Below are positions 16,752-27,251 of a DNA stretch of 64,000 nt, piece after piece. The notes beneath the pieces are model-generated. The model worked only from the letters and a program-made list of their open reading frames with translations, was not told where the DNA came from and made no database searches. Position 1 is the stretch's first letter. Each line of letters begins with the position of its first letter. Where the stretch lies: the NCBI RefSeq assembly GCF_003067705.1, contig NZ_QANL01000004.1:124001-188000 (forward strand). The letters run 5' to 3'. Made by a program: the position numbers and the translations under genes. The DNA is from Planctomonas deserti (lineage in GTDB: Bacteria > Actinomycetota > Actinomycetes > Actinomycetales > Microbacteriaceae).

Positions 16752-17665
16752 TGCGACTCCCCCAGTTGCGTGCCCGCGTCGAGCCCGAGGAAGCGGGCGA
16801 TGTGCCCGGCGGCCTCGCGCGGCTTCTCGTAGTGGATCAGGTGCCCCACGCCGGCGATGATCTTCAGCGACGCGTGCGGGAAGAGGTGCTGCAGCCGCAC
16901 CTGCGCGAGCACGGGCGTGATGTCGTCGCGGTCAGCGGCGACGAGCAGGGTCTGCTGCGGGATGCGCGCCGCGAACTCGCTCACGTCCTCGCTCACCGAC
17001 GCGCGGAACGCCTCGAGCACGACCCGTCGATCGGCGAAGGCGCTGAAGTAGCGGTCGTGCTGGTCGTGCACGAACCGGCGCAGCGACCGGCGCCGGGTCT
17101 TGACCATGGCGAGGCTCATGATCCGCACGATCATGCGGTTGCGCAGCAGCGCGAAGCCAAGTCCCTCGGGCAGGGCGGCGGCGAGCCAGTAGTAGAAGAC
17201 CGCGAGGCGGGTGAGGACCCCACGCGGGCCAGCGAGGGCGGGGGCCGCGATGGGGTTGATGAGCACGACGCCGTCGGCGTCGAGGCCCGCCGCGACGGCG
17301 CCCGAGACGACGATCGAGCCAAACGAGTGGCCGACGATCACGGGCCGTTCCGCGCCGATCGCGGCCACGAAAGCTGCGAGCCACCGGCCGTAGCCGTCGA
17401 TGTCGTGGCGCACCTCCCCGAGCGGGGTCGACGAACCGAAGCCGGGCAGGTCGGGCGAGACGATGTGGACGCCGGGAAGGAACGCCACGACGGGCTCCAG
17501 CCCGTGGTGGTCGCCGCGGAATCCGTGCACGAGCACGAGGGTCGGCCCGTCCCCGCGGGCGCCGTACTCCCAGTACCGGGTGTCGCTGCCCAGCACCCTC
17601 ACGGTGCGGTCGGTCGCAGGCACGCGAGCCAGTCGCTCGGCGTAGGGGTTGGGCACGGCCGTCAT
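16748..17665 (-). CDS. Alpha/beta hydrolase (305 aa)
   Basis: This is an alpha/beta-fold hydrolase with an oxyanion-hole HGFRGDHHG, nucleophile elbow GHSFGS (Ser114), an acid segment VAADRDDITPV and a catalytic His in GVGHLIHYEKP. It has no signal peptide. The ATG at 17665 starts just before the conserved fold; the longer upstream frame is an artefact of open high-G+C sequence. It overlaps the glycosyltransferase by ATGA, which suggests a shared pathway, but the substrate is unknown. Confidence 0.82.
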   Translation of the reverse strand: MTAVPNPYAERLARVPATDRTVRVLGSDTRYWEYGARGDGPTLVLVHGFRGDHHGLEPVVAFLPGVHIVSPDLPGFGSSTPLGEVRHDIDGYGRWLAAFVAAIGAERPVIVGHSFGSIVVSGAVAAGLDADGVVLINPIAAPALAGPRGVLTRLAVFYYWLAAALPEGLGFALLRNRMIVRIMSLAMVKTRRRSLRRFVHDQHDRYFSAFADRRVVLEAFRASVSEDVSEFAARIPQQTLLVAADRDDITPVLAQVRLQHLFPHASLKIIAGVGHLIHYEKPREAAGHIARFLGLDAGTQLGESQ

Positions 17666-17748
17666 CGGATCCAGTCTAGGTATCCCCCTGGCGGGAAATG
17701 CGCCGTCGCCACCCCGCGGGGCGCCCGCACGCCCTCCCCTCCCCCTCT

Positions 17749-17754
17749 TAGACT
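17749..17754 (+). promoter_or_regulatory. Putative -10 box of treS
   Basis: TAGACT lies 44 bp before the TTG start of treS, with a perfect AAAGGAG ribosome site between them. No clear -35 is visible. Confidence 0.45.
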
Positions 17755-17798
17755 TTACGAACGTCTGCCACGCCGGCCTGCCGGTCGAAAGGAGCACC

Positions 17799-19514
<1,716 letters not shown>

Positions 19515-19531
19515 AGCGGGACTTGAGGCCG

Positions 19532-19568
19532 GAACGGGCCGTCGCGGCGTCGCCGCGGCGGCCCGTTC
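19532..19568. terminator. Strong terminator hairpin after treS
   Basis: A 17-bp stem (19532-19548 with 19552-19568, one G-U pair) lies 17 bp after the treS stop and faces the convergent permease gene. Confidence 0.7.
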
Positions 19569-19618
19569 GCGTGCGCCCTGAGCCCGGCTGTCAGCCCCTC
19601 GGTCCCTGGACCCGCGGG

Positions 19619-20776
19619 TCAGCCGGGGCGGACGGCGAGGGCGAGGGTCGCGGCGACGACCGTCAGCGGCGCGGCGATCAGGCCGAGCAGGGCGTAGCGG
19701 CCCCAGGAGATTTCCACGCCCGTGCGGGTCAGCCGTTGGTGCCAGAGGAGCGTCGCCAGCGACGCCCACGGGGTGATCAGGGGGCCGGCGTTCACGCCGA
19801 TGAGCAGGGCGATCACCCGGTCGGGCGATCCGGCTGCGGGCTCGAGTGCCAGGTACGCCGGTAGGTTGTCGACCGCGTTCGCGCCGAGGGCGCCGACGGC
19901 GGACATGCGCAGCAGCGCGGCGGCGTCGTTCCCGCCGCCGACGAATCCCGCGAGCAGGTCGCCGAGACCCAGCGCGTGTGCTGACTCCATGGTGAGGAAC
20001 AGCCCGGAGGCGAGCAGTACGAGGGACCACGGCACGAGCGACGGTGACAGCAGCCGCGGCCGCCGGGCCAGGAACACGCCGACGAGCACGACGGCGGCCA
20101 CCGATGCCGGCAGCCAGACGGGCAGCCCGGAGACGAGGGCCGGGATGAGCATCGCGAGCACGGCGGCGCTGCAGCCGAAGAGCACGCGGTCCTCCACAGG
20201 CTGGGGATGCTCCGGCGCATAGCGGCCGAACAACTGCCGCCGGTAGACGAGCAGGAGCAGCGCGGACGGCACGAGCACGGCCACCAGCGCGGGGAGCCAG
20301 GTCAGGGCGACGAAGGCGCCGGGACCGGCGGAGCCCAGTGCGTGCTCCGCGAGCAGGTTCGTGAGGTTCGACACCGGGAGCAGAAGCGATGCGGTGTTCG
20401 CGAGCCACACGGTGGTGAGCGCGAACGGCAGCGGGCTCACGCCCACATGCCGCGCCAGCACGACGACGACCGGCGTGAGCAGCACCGCCGTGGTGTCGAG
20501 GGAGAGGAACACCGTGCTCGCCGTGGCGAACGCGACGACGAGCAGCCAGAGCACGATCGTCCTGCCGCGTCCCCAGTCGGCGGCGCGCTCGGCGAGGTAG
20601 CGGAAGACGCCCGCCTCCGCGGCCAGCTCGGTGACCACGGTGATGGCGACGACGAAGAGCAGGATCGGCCAGATGCGGTCGGCCAGGGCCAGCGCCTCGG
20701 CGCCCGGCAGCACGCCCGATCCGACCGCCACGGCGCCCAGCACGAGCAGGGCGAGGCCGATGAGGGCGGTGCGCAC
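19619..20776 (-). CDS. SLC13/ArsB-like ion transporter permease (385 aa)
   Basis: This polytopic inner-membrane carrier of the ion-transporter superfamily has about ten hydrophobic helices. Typical segments are LSLDTTAVLLTPVVVVLARH and, symmetrically, ALGANAVDNLPAYLALEPA, the two re-entrant Asn/Asp-containing hairpins of the ArsB/SLC13 fold. It could export arsenite or transport dicarboxylate or sulfate. No arsR, arsC or other ars gene is nearby, so arsenic specificity is not supported by context. The start is GTG with GAGAGG about 9 nt upstream. Confidence 0.75.
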   Translation of the reverse strand: MRTALIGLALLVLGAVAVGSGVLPGAEALALADRIWPILLFVVAITVVTELAAEAGVFRYLAERAADWGRGRTIVLWLLVVAFATASTVFLSLDTTAVLLTPVVVVLARHVGVSPLPFALTTVWLANTASLLLPVSNLTNLLAEHALGSAGPGAFVALTWLPALVAVLVPSALLLLVYRRQLFGRYAPEHPQPVEDRVLFGCSAAVLAMLIPALVSGLPVWLPASVAAVVLVGVFLARRPRLLSPSLVPWSLVLLASGLFLTMESAHALGLGDLLAGFVGGGNDAAALLRMSAVGALGANAVDNLPAYLALEPAAGSPDRVIALLIGVNAGPLITPWASLATLLWHQRLTRTGVEISWGRYALLGLIAAPLTVVAATLALAVRPG

Positions 20777-20936
20777 GCGGCGGTACCTCTCGGCTCACGC
20801 CCCTCCGGTGGCCGTCGAGGAACGCCGAGCGGAGAGGGAATGGGTGGACGGGCACGCGTTCGATCCAACGCGCTGAACGAGTCGCGCCAGGGGAACGCGC
20901 CCGATGGGACGCGCGAGACCGATCGCGACAGGGGAA

Positions 20937-20976
20937 CGCGTCAGGGCGACCGGCCGAAGCCGATCGCCCTGACGCG
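20937..20976. terminator. Terminator hairpin after rpmE2
   Basis: A 13-bp perfect stem (20937-20949 with 20964-20976) lies 14 bp beyond the rpmE2 stop on the minus strand. The 160 bp between it and the permease start hold nothing recognisable. Confidence 0.7.
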
Positions 20977-20990
20977 CGAAGTGGTGGTGC

Positions 20991-21242
20991 TTAGGCGCCG
21001 AAGCCCTTGTAGCGGGTGTTGAACTTCTCCACACGGCCGGCGGAGTCGAGGATGCGCTGCTTGCCCGTGTAGAAGGGGTGCGACTCGGAGGAGATCTCGA
21101 CGTCGATGACGGGGTAGGTGTTCCCGTCCTCCCACTCGATGGTCTTCGCGCTGCTCACCGTCGAGCGGGTGAGGAACGTCGCGCCCGAGGCGAGGTCGCG
21201 GAAGACCACGGGGGCGTAGGTGGGGTGGATGTCAGTCTTCAT
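20991..21242 (-). CDS. rpmE2: 50S ribosomal protein L31 type B (zinc-independent)
   Basis: This 83-aa protein has the type B L31 layout: [20 protein letters not shown], a longer central insert, and [13 protein letters not shown] at the C-terminus. It contains no cysteine, so it belongs to the C-minus, zinc-free form. In many bacteria the C-minus paralogue is controlled by Zur (family knowledge); no Zur box was identified here. ATG 21242 has AGGAAG 8 nt upstream. A TAGGCT hexamer at 21323-21328 on the minus strand could be the -10 box. Confidence 0.93.
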   Translation of the reverse strand: MKTDIHPTYAPVVFRDLASGATFLTRSTVSSAKTIEWEDGNTYPVIDVEISSESHPFYTGKQRILDSAGRVEKFNTRYKGFGA

Positions 21243-21414
21243 GGTGTTGCTTCCTAGTGGGTGCGTTGAGTGGTGTGGGCTGCCGTGGAGCAAAGCATGT
21301 GAGGCCCTGGGGCCAGCTAGATAGCCTACCAGACAACCCCGCGAAGGACCCCCGCGGCACACCCCGCGTTCAGGGCGCGCCGCCGGATCCCCGGCGGGAC
21401 GACGGGGGCGGCGG

Positions 21415-22197
21415 TCAGGCCGCCCGGGCGGCGTAGCGCCCGTCCTGGTTCGTGACGGCGAGGTCGAGGCCGAAGACGTCGCTCAGCGTCTCGGACACGA
21501 GCACCTCCTCGATCGGACCGGCGGCCGCCGCGCGCCCCTCCTTCAGCAGGAGGGCGTGGGTGAAGCCGCGCGGGATCTCCTCGACGTGGTGGGTGACCAT
21601 GACGATCCCGGGCGCGTACGGGGCGTTGGCGTAGCCGCTGAGCAGCTGCAGGAGCTCCTCGCGCGCGCCGAGGTCGAGGCTCGCGGCCGGCTCGTCCAGC
21701 AGGAGCAGTTCCGGGTCGGTCATCACCGAGCGGGCGATCTGCACGCGCTTCTGCTCGCCGTCGCTCAGGTCGCCGAATCGGCGGTCCTCGAGGTGGGAGA
21801 GCTTCCACTCGGCGAGCACCTGCTTCGCGCGGTCGAGGTCGAGGGTCTCGTAGTCCTCGTGCCAGCGTCCGGTCACGGAGTACGCCGCCGTCAGGACGAC
21901 GTCGACGACCTTCTCCTCCGCGGGCACGCGCTTGGCCATGGCGGTCGAGGCGAAGCCGATGCGCGGCCGCAGCTCGAACACGTCGACGCGGCCCATCGTC
22001 TCGTCCAGAATCTGCGCGGTACCACTCGAGGGGTGCATGAACGCGGCGGCGACCTGCAGCAGGGTGGTCTTGCCCGCACCGTTCGGCCCGAGGATCACCC
22101 AGCGGTCGTCGCTGTCGACCGTCCAGCTGATCTGATCGAGGATCCTGTTCCCGTTGCGGACAATGGATACGTCGGTCAGCTCAAGCACGGTCGTCAT
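21415..22197 (-). CDS. ABC transporter ATP-binding protein (260 aa)
   Basis: This is a single nucleotide-binding domain with Walker A GPNGAGKT, signature LSDGEQKR, Walker [13 protein letters not shown] and switch His in [10 protein letters not shown]. No permease or binding-protein gene adjoins it. The sequence lies in the group of stand-alone ModF-like or molybdate/iron-type ATPases found next to glycogen genes in actinobacteria. It begins 48 bp after the stop of the glycogen synthase gene on the same strand. Substrate unknown. Confidence 0.82.
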   Translation of the reverse strand: MTTVLELTDVSIVRNGNRILDQISWTVDSDDRWVILGPNGAGKTTLLQVAAAFMHPSSGTAQILDETMGRVDVFELRPRIGFASTAMAKRVPAEEKVVDVVLTAAYSVTGRWHEDYETLDLDRAKQVLAEWKLSHLEDRRFGDLSDGEQKRVQIARSVMTDPELLLLDEPAASLDLGAREELLQLLSGYANAPYAPGIVMVTHHVEEIPRGFTHALLLKEGRAAAAGPIEEVLVSETLSDVFGLDLAVTNQDGRYAARAA

Positions 22198-22245
22198 GCT
22201 GTGAAGCCTACCGAAGCGCCAGGAGACGAGTGGCGGGCAGCAGCG

Positions 22246-23430
22246 CTATGAGACGAGTGACCGGTAGATGGCCTGCGTCTGCTCCGCGATGGTGCCCCAG
22301 CTGAAGTGGGTCTCGGCCCGCGCGCGGCCGGCCTCCCCCATGCGGTTCGCGGCCTGCGGGTCGCTCAGCACCTCGGTGAGCGTGTCGGCCAGGTCCTTCA
22401 CGAAGCGGTCGGGATCGAGCGGCGTTCCGGTGCCGTCGTCGGCCTGCTCGATGGGCACGAGGCGGCCCGTCTCGCCGTCGACGATGACCTCGGGGATGCC
22501 GCCGGTCGCGGTGCCCACGACGGCGGCGCCGCAGGCCATGGCCTCAAGGTTCACGATGCCGAGCGGCTCGTACACCGACGGACAGACGAACACGGTGGCG
22601 GCCGTCAGCGAGGCGGACAGCTCCTCCAGGCTCAGCAGGCGGTCCAGCCACACGACGCCCGTCCGCTCCTCCTGGAGCGCGCGCACGCCCTCGGTCACCT
22701 CGGCGAGGATGCCGGGGGTGTCCGGCGCGCCGGCCGCGAGCACGAGCTGCACGTCCTTCGGTAGCAGCCGCGCCGCGCGGAGCAGGTAGGGCAGCCCCTT
22801 CTGACGGGTGATCCGGCCGACGAACACGACGGACGGACGGTCGGGGTCGATGCCCAGGGAGCGGACGAGCGCGTCGTCGCGCAGGGGCTTCCACTTCTCG
22901 AGGTCGATGCCGTTGTAGACGGTGGACACGCGCGACTCGTCCAGGAACGGGTACGAGCGCAGGATGTCGCGGCGCATGCCGTCGCTCACGGCGATCACGG
23001 CGTCGGCCTCGGCGAACGCGTTGCGCTCGATCCAGCTCGACACGCGGTACCCGCCGCCCAGCTGCTCCGCCTTCCAGGGGCGCAGCGGCTCGAGGCTGTG
23101 CGCCGTCACGACGTGGGGCACGCCGTGCAGCAGCTTGGCGTAGTGGCCCGCGCCGTTCGCGTACCAGGTGTGCGAGTGCACGATGTCGGCGCCCGCCACG
23201 TCCTGCGCGATCTGCAGGTCGACACCGAGGGTCTGCAGGGTCGCGTTCGCGCCGGACAGCTCCTGCGGAACGCCGTAGGAGAAGGTGTCCGCCTCGTCCC
23301 TCGGCTTGCCGAACGCCCGCACCACGACCTCGGTGTCGCGCCTCAGGGCCTTGACCAGCTCGGTCACGTGGACACCAGCGCCCCCGTAGATCTCCGGCGG
23401 ATACTCTTTCGTGATCACATCTACGCGCAC
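22246..23430 (-). CDS. glgA: Glycogen synthase, actinobacterial type (GlgA/GlgM)
   Basis: This GT4 enzyme uses ADP-glucose. In mycobacteria the same family (GlgM) makes maltose-1-phosphate for GlgE rather than extending glycogen directly (family knowledge). The N-terminus reads VITKEYPPEIYGGAGVHVTELV; the donor domain has FVGRITRQKGLPYLLRAA and VCPSVYEPLGIVNLEAMACG (E-x7-E). The 394-aa length is typical. It is divergent from glgC with only 49 bp between starts. The GTG start has no ribosome site, and a -10 hexamer lies 6 nt upstream, so the mRNA is probably leaderless. Confidence 0.92.
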   Translation of the reverse strand: MRVDVITKEYPPEIYGGAGVHVTELVKALRRDTEVVVRAFGKPRDEADTFSYGVPQELSGANATLQTLGVDLQIAQDVAGADIVHSHTWYANGAGHYAKLLHGVPHVVTAHSLEPLRPWKAEQLGGGYRVSSWIERNAFAEADAVIAVSDGMRRDILRSYPFLDESRVSTVYNGIDLEKWKPLRDDALVRSLGIDPDRPSVVFVGRITRQKGLPYLLRAARLLPKDVQLVLAAGAPDTPGILAEVTEGVRALQEERTGVVWLDRLLSLEELSASLTAATVFVCPSVYEPLGIVNLEAMACGAAVVGTATGGIPEVIVDGETGRLVPIEQADDGTGTPLDPDRFVKDLADTLTEVLSDPQAANRMGEAGRARAETHFSWGTIAEQTQAIYRSLVS

Positions 23431-23436
23431 GATGAA

Positions 23437-23472
23437 ACGCTAGTGCACGCGGTCCCTCTGTGCCTCTACGCT
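23437..23472. promoter_or_regulatory. Face-to-face leaderless promoters of glgM and glgC
   Basis: TAGCGT on the minus strand (23442-23437) ends 6 nt before the glgM GTG. TACGCT on the plus strand (23467-23472) ends 7 nt before the glgC ATG. Both fit TAnnnT, and neither gene has a Shine-Dalgarno, so both mRNAs should start at or within 1-2 nt of the initiation codon. Confidence 0.5.
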
Positions 23473-23479
23473 GAAGACC

Positions 23480-24721
23480 ATGTCATCAAAGAAGATCTTC
23501 GCCATCGTCCTCGCGGGTGGGGAGGGCAAGCGCCTCATGCCCCTTACCGCCGACAGAGCGAAACCCGCGGTTCCCTTTGGTGGTCATTACCGGCTGATCG
23601 ACTTCGCCCTCTCGAACCTCATCAACTCGGGGCTGAACCAGATCGTCGTGCTGACCCAGTACAAGTCGCACAGCCTCGACAGGCACGTGTCGCAGACCTG
23701 GCGCCTCAGCACGATGCTGAACTCCTACATCGCGTCCGTCCCCGCGCAGCAGCGGCTGGGCAAGCGCTGGTTCAGCGGATCGGCCGACGCGATCCTGCAG
23801 AGCCTCAACCTCATCCGTGACGAGAAGCCCGACATCGTGGTCGTGGTCGGAGCGGACCACGTGTACCGCATGGACTTCAGCCAGATGATCGACGCGCACA
23901 TCGCGTCCGGCCTCGGCGCCACGGTCGCCGCCATCCGTCAGCCCATCTCGCTCGCGGACCAGTTCGGCGTCATCGACGTGGAGCCGAGCAACCCGACGAA
24001 GATCCGCGCCTTCCTCGAGAAGCCCAAGAACCCGGTGGGCCTCGACGACTCCCCCAACGAGGTGCTCGCCTCCATGGGCAACTACGTCTTCGACGCGGAC
24101 CAGCTCATCGACGCGGTCATCCAGGACGGCGACCTGCCGGACTCCAAGCACGACATGGGCGGCGACATCGTGCCGTGGTTCGTGTCCCAGGGCAACGCGG
24201 GCGTGTACGACCTCAACCGCAACGAGGTGCCCGGGGCGACGGACCGTGACCGCTACTACTGGCGCGACGTCGGGACGATCGAGTCCTTCTACGACGCCCA
24301 CCAGGACCTCATCGCGGCCCTGCCGGTGTTCAACCTGTACAACCAGCACTGGCCGATCTTCAGCCAGCAGCTGAACGCCCCGCCCGCCAAGTTCGTTCGC
24401 GACGCACACGGCAACACGGGAACGCTCATCGACTCGATCGTGTCGCTCGGCTCCCTGTTCTCGGGCGCGCACATCGAGCGGAGCGTGCTCGGCCCCTGGG
24501 TCACCGTCGAGTCGGCCGCGCGCGTCGTCAACTCCATCGTGTTCGACAAGGTGCGGGTGTCGCCGAACGCGACCGTGGTCCGCGCTATCCTCGATAAGGA
24601 CGTGGTCGTCGAAGCCGGCGCATCCGTCGGCGTCGACCACGATCACGACCGGGCCCGCGGCTACGTCGTGACGGAGAGCGGCATCACTGTCGTCGGAAAG
24701 GGCGAGCGCGTAGTCCCATGA
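23480..24721 (+). CDS. glgC: Glucose-1-phosphate adenylyltransferase
   Basis: GlgC makes ADP-glucose from ATP and glucose-1-phosphate and is the committed step for alpha-glucan synthesis. The N-terminal nucleotidyltransferase signature [24 protein letters not shown] is present, with [16 protein letters not shown] and [10 protein letters not shown]. The C-terminal left-handed beta-helix ([20 protein letters not shown]) is intact. Length 413 aa is typical. It is divergent from glgM and overlaps serB by ATGA, so serB is likely read from the glgC transcript. Confidence 0.97.
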   Translation: MSSKKIFAIVLAGGEGKRLMPLTADRAKPAVPFGGHYRLIDFALSNLINSGLNQIVVLTQYKSHSLDRHVSQTWRLSTMLNSYIASVPAQQRLGKRWFSGSADAILQSLNLIRDEKPDIVVVVGADHVYRMDFSQMIDAHIASGLGATVAAIRQPISLADQFGVIDVEPSNPTKIRAFLEKPKNPVGLDDSPNEVLASMGNYVFDADQLIDAVIQDGDLPDSKHDMGGDIVPWFVSQGNAGVYDLNRNEVPGATDRDRYYWRDVGTIESFYDAHQDLIAALPVFNLYNQHWPIFSQQLNAPPAKFVRDAHGNTGTLIDSIVSLGSLFSGAHIERSVLGPWVTVESAARVVNSIVFDKVRVSPNATVVRAILDKDVVVEAGASVGVDHDHDRARGYVVTESGITVVGKGERVVP

Positions 24722-25389
24722 GCATCGGCACTGGAACGATCTCCGGTGCCGATACCCAGTTCCTCGTGGTGATGGACGTCGACTCGACCCTCATCGAGAA
24801 CGAGGTCATCGAGCTCCTCGCTGACGCGGCGGGCAGCCTTGCCGCGGTCGCCGCGGTGACGGAGCGCGCGATGGCCGGCGAGCTCGACTTCGAGCACAGC
24901 CTGCGCGAGCGCGTCCGCACGCTCGCCGGGTTGCCCGTCGCCGCCTTCGACGAGGTCGCCGAGCACGTGCGGCTGACGCCGGGCGCCCGGCACCTCATCG
25001 AGGTCCTGCACGACACCGGCTCCCGGGTCGCCGTCGTCTCCGGCGGCTTCCATGAGGTGCTGGACCCGTTCGCGGAGGAGCTGCACCTGGACTACTGGCG
25101 GGCGAACCGGCTCGAGGTCGTGGACGGCCGGCTGACCGGCGGTCTCGTGGGGCCGATCATCGACGCGCTCGGCAAGCGGCATGCGCTCGAGGAGTGGGCC
25201 GCCGCCTGCGGCGTACCGCACGACCGCGTCGTCGCGGTGGGCGACGGCGCGAACGACCTCCGGATGATGGACGCCGCCGGACTCTCGGTCGCCTTCAACG
25301 CGAAACCGCTCGTGCGCTCGCACGCCGACGTCGTGATCGACGTGTGCGACCTCAGCCAGGTGCTGCCGCTCCTCGGCCTGCGCGGCTGA
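24718..25389 (+). CDS. serB: Phosphoserine phosphatase
   Basis: SerB performs the last step of serine synthesis. HAD motif I is [19 protein letters not shown], motif II is [12 protein letters not shown], and motif III/IV is KRHALEEWA ... [13 protein letters not shown]. The N-terminal ACT domain of longer actinobacterial SerB proteins is absent, leaving 223 aa. The ATG overlaps the glgC stop by 4 bp. It is followed by two tandem REP-containing repeats. Confidence 0.9.
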   Translation: MSIGTGTISGADTQFLVVMDVDSTLIENEVIELLADAAGSLAAVAAVTERAMAGELDFEHSLRERVRTLAGLPVAAFDEVAEHVRLTPGARHLIEVLHDTGSRVAVVSGGFHEVLDPFAEELHLDYWRANRLEVVDGRLTGGLVGPIIDALGKRHALEEWAAACGVPHDRVVAVGDGANDLRMMDAAGLSVAFNAKPLVRSHADVVIDVCDLSQVLPLLGLRG

Positions 25390-25396
25390 GCACTAC

Positions 25397-25494
25397 CCCG
25401 CGGCACACCACCTCACGGTCCCTGAGCCCGTCGAAGGGACGCAACACTCCCGCGGCACACCACCTCACGGTCCCTGAGCCCGTCGAAGGGACGC
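25397..25494. repeat. Tandem 52-bp duplication carrying two REP hairpins
   Basis: Two nearly identical 46-bp blocks start at 25397 and 25449 (period 52). Each holds one REP hairpin of stem type GTCCCT/AGGGAC with loop GAGCCCGTCGA (25418-25440 and 25470-25492). They fill the gap between convergent serB and phosphotransferase genes. Confidence 0.75.
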
Positions 25495-25502
25495 GGATCC
25501 CT

Positions 25503-26414
25503 CTACAGCGCGCGGCCGAACGCGGCGAGCTGCGCGATGTTGCCCGGCATCCCGGCCGACTCCGTCGCGACCTTCGAGAGATGCGCGACGTTGTCGAGGT
25601 AGGCGAAGAAGAGGTACGCGCCGAAGGTGTCGGGCTCCACGCGAGCCGGGCCGCCTGCGTCCGCGTAGGCGGCGTGGAAGCGCACGCGCTGCCGGGGCAG
25701 CAGGTAGAGGATGGCGCTCGCGACGTCCAGCGCGGAGGGTCCGAGACCGGCGCGGTCGAAGTCGATGACGGCGGGACGATCACCGGTGAGCACGAGGTTG
25801 CCCGGGTGGTAGTCGCCGTGGATCATGATCGGCTCGTCGGCGCCCCCGAGGACCGCCTCAAGCACGCGCATGCCGTGCTCCAGGTCGGCCCGGGTCGTGC
25901 CGCGGTCGAGCTCTGAGGAGCACCCGGCCTGGATCAGCGTCATCCGGGCCCGGGCGTAGTCCGCGTCGTATCGGCGTCGTGCGCGGCCGAGGTCCCGCGC
26001 GTCCTCCCGCTGCCCCCGCAGGTGCAGGGCCGCGAGCGACCGCGCGAACGGGGTCACGTCGGCGTGCGGCGGGAGGGCGCTGAGCATCGTCCCGTCGATC
26101 CAGCGCAGCAGCGACAGCCTTCGGAGGCGCCCGTCGAGCATCGACTCGCTCGTCCACGCGCCGTGCCTCGTGCGCACGGGCTCCGGCACCACGACGTCGC
26201 CGTCGGCCGCGAGGAGCTCGAGCCAGGCCAGCTCGGCGTCGATCTGCTCAGCGGTGCGATGGGCGACGTGCATGCGCAGGAGGTAGGAGGACTCCCCGGG
26301 GGCGTCCACCCGATAGGCGTGGTTCTGGCTGGCACCGAGACGGTGCAGCGTGTGCGGACCGATCGACCAGGCCGAGGCCAGGTCGTCGACCGCCTGTTCC
26401 CAGGTGGTCGACAC
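25503..26414 (-). CDS. Aminoglycoside phosphotransferase (APH)-family kinase (303 aa)
   Basis: This is a protein-kinase-like-fold phosphotransferase. The catalytic loop HGDYHPGNLVL and the metal-binding VIDFDRAGLGPSALDVA (IDFD) are intact. An N-lobe with YLLRMHVAHRTAEQI binds ATP. The family includes choline, homoserine and hydroxyurea kinases and many unknowns; resistance to aminoglycosides should not be inferred. The GTG start lies 12 bp after the fabG stop, so it is probably the second gene of a fabG operon. Confidence 0.78.
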   Translation of the reverse strand: MSTTWEQAVDDLASAWSIGPHTLHRLGASQNHAYRVDAPGESSYLLRMHVAHRTAEQIDAELAWLELLAADGDVVVPEPVRTRHGAWTSESMLDGRLRRLSLLRWIDGTMLSALPPHADVTPFARSLAALHLRGQREDARDLGRARRRYDADYARARMTLIQAGCSSELDRGTTRADLEHGMRVLEAVLGGADEPIMIHGDYHPGNLVLTGDRPAVIDFDRAGLGPSALDVASAILYLLPRQRVRFHAAYADAGGPARVEPDTFGAYLFFAYLDNVAHLSKVATESAGMPGNIAQLAAFGRAL

Positions 26415-26426
26415 GTCCCCGGCCCG

Positions 26427-27137
26427 CTAGTGACCCATGCCGAGGCCGCCATCCACGGGGATGACGGCACCGGAGACGTACGCCGCGGAATCGCCGGACA
26501 GCCACTCGATGACCTGCGCCACCTCGTCCGCGGTTCCGTAACGCGCGGCGGGGATGGCCTTGCGGTACTCGGCCTGGGTGGCCTCGGGCAGCTCCGCGGT
26601 CATGTCGGTCTCGATGAAGCCGGGGGCGACGACGTTCGCGGTGATGCCGCGGGCGCCGAGCTCGCGGGTGAGCGACCGGGCGAGGCCGATGAGGCCGCTC
26701 TTCGAGGCGGCGTAGTTGACCTGTCCCGCCGAGCCGTAGAGTCCGACGACGCTGGAGACGAGCACGATGCGGCCGAAGCGGGCCTTCAGCATGCCCTTCG
26801 ACGCGCGCTTCACGACGCGGAAGGCGCCGCTCAGGTTGGTGTCGATGACCGACGTGAAGTCCTCCTCGGTCATCCGCAGCACGAGGGTGTCGCGGGTGAT
26901 GCCCGCGTTGGCGATCAGCACCTCCACGGGCCCGAGGGCCGCCTCCACCTCGCCGAAAGCGCGGTCGACGGACGCCGAGTCCGTGACGTCGGCGCGGACG
27001 GTGAGGCTGCCCTCCGGGCCCTCGCCCGAGCGCGCCGTCACGGCCACCCGGTGTCCGGCGGCGACGAAGCGCTCGGCTATCGCGTAGCCGATCCCCCGAT
27101 TTCCTCCGGTGACGAGGACGGTCCGGGGTGTCGTCAT
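26427..27137 (-). CDS. fabG: 3-oxoacyl-[acyl-carrier-protein] reductase
   Basis: This is an NADPH-dependent short-chain dehydrogenase that reduces 3-oxoacyl-ACP in fatty acid elongation. TGGNRGIG is the cofactor loop, IANAG follows, and the catalytic residues are Ser in VLVSSVVG and Tyr/Lys in YAASK. The C-terminus ends in VIPVDGGLGMGH. Length 236 aa is normal and similar to mycobacterial MabA. AAGGAG lies 8 nt before the ATG. Without other fab genes adjacent, a broader SDR role is possible. Confidence 0.88.
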   Translation of the reverse strand: MTTPRTVLVTGGNRGIGYAIAERFVAAGHRVAVTARSGEGPEGSLTVRADVTDSASVDRAFGEVEAALGPVEVLIANAGITRDTLVLRMTEEDFTSVIDTNLSGAFRVVKRASKGMLKARFGRIVLVSSVVGLYGSAGQVNYAASKSGLIGLARSLTRELGARGITANVVAPGFIETDMTAELPEATQAEYRKAIPAARYGTADEVAQVIEWLSGDSAAYVSGAVIPVDGGLGMGH

Positions 27138-27191
27138 CTGTGTGTTCTCCTTGGGTGCAACGGTATGTGAGGCTCCTGAGAGCCGGAAGTC

Positions 27192-27207
27192 AGCCTAGTC
27201 GTAGGCT
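27192..27207. promoter_or_regulatory. Symmetric divergent -10 pair / palindrome between fabG and the DUF3099 gene
   Basis: AGCCTAGTCGTAGGCT places one TAGGCT hexamer on each strand, 4 bp apart. Each would drive the gene on its side (fabG start 27137, DUF3099 start 27252). The palindrome could equally be an operator. Confidence 0.45.
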
Positions 27208-27251
27208 TGACGGGACAGGGCCAGTACCCCCTGCGAGACGGCGTGGACACT

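Noticed and set aside
19619-20776. Arsenic resistance locus
   Set aside because: The permease is ArsB/SLC13-like, but no arsR, arsC or arsA accompanies it.
25503-26414. Antibiotic resistance gene
   Set aside because: The APH fold is shared by many metabolic kinases, and nothing in the sequence or context points to drug modification.
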